This document shows positions 23,161-27,005 of a stretch of 27,005 bases of DNA, one piece after another; the first letter of the stretch is position 1, and every line of letters begins with the position of its first letter. The stretch lies in contig RBNI01000786.1 of NCBI GenBank assembly GCA_003990745.1, positions 1 to 27,005 on the forward strand, in the 5' to 3' direction. Source of the DNA: Jimgerdemannia flammicorona. Taxonomy: Eukaryota > Mucoromycota > Endogonomycetes > Endogonales > Endogonaceae. The notes beneath the pieces are model-generated. The model worked only from the letters and a program-made list of their open reading frames with translations. It did no database searches and was not told the DNA's origin. The position numbers and the translations under genes are program-made.

Positions 23161-23198
23161 TTCTGGAAGAGTTTCTGGAAGTTCTGGATATTCTGGAA
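23161..23198. promoter_or_regulatory. Cluster of heat-shock-element-like TTCTGGAA
   Basis: TTCTGGAA occurs at 23161, 23173 and 23191, with a one-base variant (TTCTGGAT) at 23182. Each perfect copy is TTCnnGAA, the dyad half of a heat-shock element, but the spacing between dyads (12, 9, 9) is not the regular 5-base register of a full element. It may simply be a degenerate short tandem repeat near the LTR end. Confidence 0.25.
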
Positions 23199-23483
23199 GA
23201 CCGTTTTTTCTTATGGTCAAGATCAATTTCATATGGAGTACGTCCTCTATGCTTATTGATTTCAAGATCGGGTTGACGTCTCAACCAAAAGTCCTTTTTT
23301 GGACTAGTTCTGGATGTTCAGGATTTTCCGTATTTCAGGAAGTTCAAGAAACTAAGACCAGCTTAGTTGAATTGGCATATCGCTGCAGACAATACCCAAT
23401 TAGGAAATTTCGTGATGGGGTTAGGAGTAAGACCTAACAGGGAGCGGATTTACTTAAGAGTAGTTTGTGGGTTATTAAATAGG

Positions 23484-23489
23484 TTTATT
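23484..23489 (-). terminator. AATAAA signal, distal pair in the LTR
   Basis: On the minus strand AATAAA lies about 155 bp downstream of the TATAAATA at 23642-23649. That spacing would suit an R region ending here. It could instead serve the LTR ORF, whose frame ends at 23839. Confidence 0.4.
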
Positions 23490-23507
23490 CGCTATTCATG
23501 ATATTGC

Positions 23508-23558
23508 TATACTAGGAGTAGTTTTTTTTTTTTTTTTTTTGGTATACTAGGAGTAGTT
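23508..23558 (-). repeat. Poly(A) tract bounded by a 16-bp direct repeat
   Basis: TATACTAGGAGTAGTT occurs at 23508-23523 and again at 23543-23558, perfectly conserved, separated by T and GG; the T run is 23522-23540. On the minus strand this reads repeat, CC, A-tract, repeat. It has the structure of a target-primed retroposition product reduced to its tail, with its target-site duplication. A local duplication plus slippage is the alternative. Confidence 0.6.
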
Positions 23559-23641
23559 GTGTGAAGGGGTATTATGGGGAAGTGCTCAGGAGTTGTGTTC
23601 GGATTGTTCAGGTCTGAGATTCTGAGGTCTGGGGGAGGAGG

Positions 23642-23649
23642 TATTTATA
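23642..23649 (-). promoter_or_regulatory. TATA box TATAAATA, distal pair in the LTR
   Basis: TATAAATA on the minus strand is followed by a C-rich segment (CCTCCTCCCCC) and, about 155 bp on, by AATAAA. This is the arrangement of an LTR core promoter and R region. If it is the real one, the LTR ORF lies wholly in U3. Confidence 0.4.
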
Positions 23650-23706
23650 CTAGTGAGGGGCTATCTGGACTATGCTAATTATGGGTGTAGCACTAAGTGC
23701 CTTGCT

Positions 23707-23815
23707 GAGTCGGAATGCAGTCACGTAGTACAAGTGTGATCTGACATGTCAAGAGATCGTCTGACTGCTGAGTCAGTTCACAGTCACATCGTACAAGGCT
23801 ACTCTAACTATACTA
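23707..23815. repeat. Imperfect direct repeat of about 65 bp in the LTR
   Basis: TGCTGAGTCGGAATGCAGTC followed by ACGTAGTACAAG (from about 23704) recurs as TGCTGAGTCAGTTCACAGTC followed by ACATCGTACAAG (from about 23767). The second copy holds a perfect TGAGTCA (23769-23775). It lies between the ORF stop and the distal TATA box, where enhancer repeats are common in LTRs. Confidence 0.5.
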
Positions 23816-23838
23816 TGACTGCTAATCTATTTATAGGT

Positions 23839-24936
23839 TTAGGTGCTGTCTGGGTAGTCTTCGATGACATCACCATCAATAACATCATTTCTGATGAAGT
23901 AGTCATCTAGGAAGAGTGGTTCGTGGATTACTTCTCCTTGTTCGCTGAGGTAATAATACATTGGGACTTCATCTCCATCCCACAGAATAGCATCATCTGT
24001 CTCGTATGCTGGATAAGGTGTTGGGGGGCGAAGAAGTGGTGCATCGTCTTCATTTTCATCGGATTCGCTGTCTGCGTACCTTCTGTAGGTTACAGTACTA
24101 TGAGTCGTGGGGTTGTAGTATGCTGGCGGTTGGGGTTCATGTCACTTGTACTCGGGTGGTGGAGTGGTTGGTTTGATCTCGAGGGTTGTCTGAAGGTACA
24201 GATTGTGTTCTCCGGTCTCTTCATTGTAGTTGAAGTAATCGGGGGTGAATGCAGGTTAGTATTCATGCCAGTAGTCATTGTCTCAATAAGTCTTGTACGT
24301 GGTTATGAACTGTTCTAAGTTCATTGGCAGAGTTGGCAGTGTGATCAGAGTTGGAAGAGATCCTTGGCTTGAGGTCATATCGGCATCAGAAGGATTATTG
24401 TCTTCTGCTTCGTCTTTGTCGAAGTTGATTATATCATAGATGTCCTTTATGGTATATTCAACTTGAGGCATTCGCAGGATGTGATCATCAGGGTGCAGGA
24501 AGGTTCTGTCTGTGGATTCAACATACTCAAGGTACTTGTGGTTGAGTTCTTATATCATGTCGTCGATTTGGCCATAGGACAGGGTGGCAACTATTTCGCT
24601 GGTAGTGACTCAGAGGCGGGGAATAAAGGTGCTGTACTCATAAAAGAGTTCTCGGTGTTTGCGGGCAATGAGCTTCTGGTGTTGAGACATCTGGGTAATG
24701 TCTGTATCATAGTGGTGTTCAACCATGTCTTCCAGGAGGCGGCCGATCTGGTAGTAGCTTGAGATTTGTCCAATCCGGTGGGCCTCACTAAGCATGTTCA
24801 GGGCATTCCATCGGACTTCCATGAAGTAGAGAGGTGCTTGGCTGTAGATATTCATGAGGGGCAGAGGGGGTGTGGCTCAGTTGACAATGGCATTCCAAAT
24901 GTCAGCACAGATGTAGTTGTAGATCTCGGTGGTCAT
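23839..24936 (-). pseudogene. LTR-internal ORF, 365 codons, six in-frame stops
   Basis: I do not recognise the product. From ATG at 24934-24936 to TAA at 23839-23841 one frame reads as protein throughout, without any frameshift. It is broken by TGA at 24877-24879, 24610-24612, 24283-24285 and 24142-24144 and by TAA at 24550-24552 and 24256-24258. The first third is helical and His/Tyr-rich (NALNMLSEAHRIGQISSYYQ, MVEHHYDTDI). The middle is acidic (INFDKDEAEDNNPSDAD). The last third is Pro/Tyr/acid-rich with PPEY (260-263) and PPAY (270-273), which match the PPxY ligand motif of WW-domain ubiquitin ligases, and ends in an Asp-rich tail. It is neither gag zinc-knuckle nor envelope-like: no CCHC box and no membrane segment. 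A TATA box lies 70 bp upstream. The stops make it non-functional in this copy. Confidence 0.6.
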
Positions 24937-24965
24937 GTTTGTGTGTTTGGAAGTTGTGGATGTTG

Positions 24966-24971
24966 TTTATT
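24966..24971 (-). terminator. AATAAA signal, proximal pair in the LTR
   Basis: On the minus strand AATAAA lies about 40 bp after the TATATA at 25006-25011 and 30 bp before the ORF start codon. A compact TATA-AATAAA pair is usual in Ty3/gypsy LTRs. If this one is used, R is very short and the ORF falls in U5. Confidence 0.35.
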
Positions 24972-25005
24972 TTGGTTCTCTATTTTGATGCATCTCGAGG
25001 CTGGG

Positions 25006-25011
25006 TATATA
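25006..25011 (-). promoter_or_regulatory. TATA box TATATA, proximal pair in the LTR
   Basis: The minus-strand sequence CATATATACCCAG is positioned 70 bp before the ORF start codon and directly downstream of the 31-bp TGACTCA repeats. It could drive either the genomic RNA or the ORF alone. Confidence 0.4.
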
Positions 25012-25061
25012 TGTATTTGTTCTGGATTGGTAAGATTCCATTTGTGTGAATCTTGTGTTCC

Positions 25062-25123
25062 GTGACTTAGTATTGACTCAGCTTTGTGCACTGTGACTTC
25101 TGTTTGACTCAGCTTCGTGATCT
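25062..25123. repeat. Two 31-bp tandem repeats with TGACTCA sites
   Basis: Units 25062-25092 and 25093-25123 both read GTGACTT, five variable bases, TGACTCAGCTT, one variable base, GTG. TGACTCA (25074-25080 and 25105-25111) is the Gcn4/AP-1 bZIP site. They sit 50-120 bp upstream of the proximal TATA box, where U3 enhancers lie. Binding is inferred from the consensus. Confidence 0.65.
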
Positions 25124-25193
25124 TGCAGGTGATTTCCAGATTTGTTTGGAGATCGCGTGTGATTTCTGTGGCTTAGAGGTTGTGCGCTTACAA

Positions 25194-25206
25194 CTCTCCC
25201 CTTCTT
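25194..25206 (-). other. Polypurine tract preceding the 3' LTR
   Basis: Thirteen consecutive purines (AAGAAGGGGAGAG) on the minus strand end one base before the LTR's TGTAAG. This is the expected primer for plus-strand DNA synthesis in LTR retrotransposons and supports the LTR edge at 25192. Confidence 0.7.
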
Positions 25207-25338
25207 AGCTTTCGACGTCCTCATCAGGCCTTCTAATTTTGTTCTGTCTTGCTGAGTTCTTGATTAGGTTCATGATAATTATAGTGTTCGAGGGAGTAGT
25301 ATATGTTATATACTGATAGGTGTTAGAGTATTTGAGTT

Positions 25339-27005
25339 TCAGTTGTTCAAGGAATCATATTCCTGAACTAAGTCAGTAGCATTCTGGAGATTGGTCTTGG
25401 GTTCCCATATTGCATCATGGATCAGATAACCTTTCCATTTAATGAGATACTCGGGGTGGTTCTTGTGGCCATGTTTGTTGAGGATTTGTTCAACTTCATA
25501 TTCTTCCTGGTCATTAATAATGACAGGTACAGGTGGTTCTGTAGTTCGGTTCGGGAATAGTTCATCATCATTGTCATTGTATCGCTTGAGACGTTGGACA
25601 TTGAAGACTGGGTGAATCTTAATGGTGTCTGGTAGCACCAATTTGTAGGAGGTCAGAGAGATTTGTAAAATGACTTCAAATGGTCCGATGAACTTGCTGT
25701 TCAGCTTTGTAGATGGTCTGTGCTTGAGGTTGTCAACTCGGTATCCTCAGATGTCTAATAGAACTTTTTCTCCAATATCGAAGGTTTCTTCTCAGCGATG
25801 TTGGTTAACATACTGTGACTGTTGTTCTTGAGCTCATGATAAGTTCTCAATTGCGATCTGGCTTAGATTACGCATTCGGAGTAAGAATTCTTCAACAGCT
25901 TCAACTGTAGAGAGTTCTTCAGTAGGTCGGATGAGTGTCAGAGGAGTGTTTGGGTTTTGTCCAGTGTTGGCGAAGAATGGGGTCATTCCAAGAGAGGCTT
26001 GCTTACTGTTATAGGCAAACTCGACTGCAGTAAGGTGTTCATGCCAATCATCTTGTCTGTAGGAGACATAGTTTCTTAGCATTTATTCCAGGGTTCGGTT
26101 CATTCTTTCAGTTTGGCCATCAGTTTCAGGGTGAAAGGCTGTAGATAGTGCAAGTTTCATTCCAAGGTGTGTATGGAGGGCTTTCCAAAAATGGCTGGTG
26201 AATTTCAGATCTCGGTCACTAACAATGATCTTAGGAAGACCATGATAGCGGAAGATATTGTCAAACAAGAGTATAGCTATGTCCGGTGCTGTTGCAGTGG
26301 TGGTGGTTGGTACAAAGTAAGCTTGTTTGCTGAGATAGTCCACAAAGACAACAATTGCGTCTTTCCTGTTCTTGGTTTGGGGTAGTTGTACAATGAAGTC
26401 CATGGAGACTTGTTCCCAATTAGTGGATGGTACTGGGATAGGGTGGAGTAGACTAGGTTTTGCTAGTGTTAAGGACTTGTTCCATTGGCAGGCATTACAG
26501 GAAGTGATGTAGGTCTTGAGTTGATCTGCCATTCAGGGCCAATAGAAGTTTTGGGAGATAACTTCATAGCATTTATCAAATCCTAAGTGTCCAGCTGTAG
26601 GGGCATCATGACATTCGAATAGGATAGTCCTTCGGAGGTCTCGGTTATTTGGAACATACAATCTGTCCTTGTAGTAGATAGCATTGTCTTTGAGTTGGTA
26701 TTGATTATACCAGATATGCTTGTCAGCATCATCACTGTTCAGGATTTCTCAGAGTGCTTGAGCTTCTTTATCATCAGCACATGCTGCGATAATTTGTTCC
26801 ATGATGGAGTTTGTAACCAGGGTGAGAGTTTGGATGACTTCTTCAATAGGTGGTCTAGAGATTGCATCGGCAACAATATTTTTCTTACCAGGGCAGTACT
26901 GGATTTCATAGTCAAAGTTGGTGAGGACTTTCATCCATCTGGCTTGCTTTCGAGAAAGGGTAGCCTGGGTCTTGATGTTGACTAGTGACTTGTGGTCAGT
27001 CAATA
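25339..27005 (-). pseudogene. pol: Ty3/gypsy (chromovirus) pol, partial: RNase H end, integrase, chromodomain
   Basis: The 5' part lies beyond the window. RNase H end: TDHKSL, then FDYEIQYCPGKKN and VADAISR. The integrase zinc-binding module follows (ECHDAPTAGHLG, later CNAC). The integrase core has the D-D-35-E triad intact: Asp at 26398-26400 (SMDFIVQL), Asp at 26215-26217 (VSDRDLKF) and Glu at 26107-26109 (DGQTERMNR). GPFEVI marks the GPY/F-like module. A C-terminal chromodomain (25503-25350, EYEVEQILNKHG, YLIKWKGY, IWEPKTNL) would steer integration to heterochromatin. The terminal stop is TGA at 25339-25341. The frame is continuous with no indel, yet carries TGA at 26749, 26533, 25834, 25792 and 25747 and TAA at 26083 (lowest coordinate of each). 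The copy is therefore dead but young. Confidence 0.93.

Larger units (their letters stand above)
23124..25192 (-). mobile_element. 3' LTR of a Ty3/gypsy element, about 2069 bp
   Basis: The right edge is set by a purine-rich tract followed on the minus strand by TGTAAG (25192 down). The left edge is the matching end, so that on the plus strand the LTR runs TGTAAG (23124-23129) to CTTACA (25187-25192), a perfect 6-base terminal inverted repeat. It follows the pol stop codon by about 150 bp, as expected. A length near 2 kb is far above the usual few hundred bases of fungal Ty3/gypsy LTRs. It contains two TATA/AATAAA pairs, tandem repeats, a poly(A) insertion and a long ORF relic. The last 5 plus-strand bases before it, CATAT (23119-23123), would be the target-site duplication. 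The 5' LTR lies outside the window, so the extent is not confirmed by a second copy. Confidence 0.65.

Noticed and set aside
23839..27005. A reassigned genetic code (TGA and TAA sense) or programmed readthrough in the retrotransposon
   Set aside because: The host genes in the same window end in TAG (NOC3), TGA (Virilizer) and TAA (CLC), so all three are stops. C-to-T decay of CGA and CAA explains the pattern more simply.
1..27005. CRISPR arrays, bacterial operons, rRNA genes
   Set aside because: Spliceosomal introns and eukaryotic genes make prokaryotic systems implausible. The only tandem array (14677-14811) has no unique spacers.

Overview
The window reads as nuclear DNA of a filamentous fungus. 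Three conserved genes are split by many short GT-AG introns (65-261 bp). They lie among AT-rich, CpG-poor repeat DNA and a decaying Ty3/gypsy retrotransposon with a chromodomain. The intron density and the long Virilizer-type protein argue against an ascomycete yeast. An early-diverging (Mucoromycota-like) or basidiomycete fungus is my inference; the sequence alone does not fix it.

Layout. 1-2170 is repeat debris: a polyadenylated retroposon end (1-146), a decayed frame near 470-840, and an AT-rich block with no CpG from 880 to 2222. 2175-5739 (minus) is NOC3, a ribosome-biogenesis gene, rebuilt here as 13 exons and 786 residues. It shares a 555-bp divergent promoter region (CRE palindrome, TATA box, pentanucleotide repeat) with 6295-14200 (plus), a 7-exon, 2362-residue homologue of Virilizer/VIRMA, the scaffold of the mRNA m6A methyltransferase complex. 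14201-15900 is non-coding and carries a 28-bp minisatellite. 16174-16659 (plus) is an intronless 161-residue protein of unknown family with its own TATA box, a possible upstream ORF and a polyadenylation signal. 17107-22612 (minus) is a CLC-family chloride transporter, rebuilt as 24 exons and 852 residues, with two CBS domains. The three conserved genes are housekeeping genes of separate pathways and show no operon-like logic.

22914-27005 is mobile DNA. A short AT-rich remnant is interrupted by the 3' end of a Ty3/gypsy element on the minus strand: partial pol (end of RNase H, integrase, chromodomain), polypurine tract, then an unusually long LTR of about 2.07 kb (23124-25192, TGTAAG...CTTACA). 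Inside the LTR lies a 365-codon frame that keeps phase throughout but has six in-frame stops. Pol has six more. All twelve are TGA or TAA and none is TAG. Together with the CpG-free block, this fits C-to-T decay of methylated transposon DNA while host genes stay CpG-rich.

The most interesting item is this LTR-borne ORF: an acidic, proline-rich predicted protein with two PPxY motifs, preceded by its own TATA box and a tandem repeat carrying TGACTCA sites. Exon boundaries were worked out by hand from phase, GT-AG sites and family fit. They are internally consistent (all spliced lengths divide by three) but have no transcript support.
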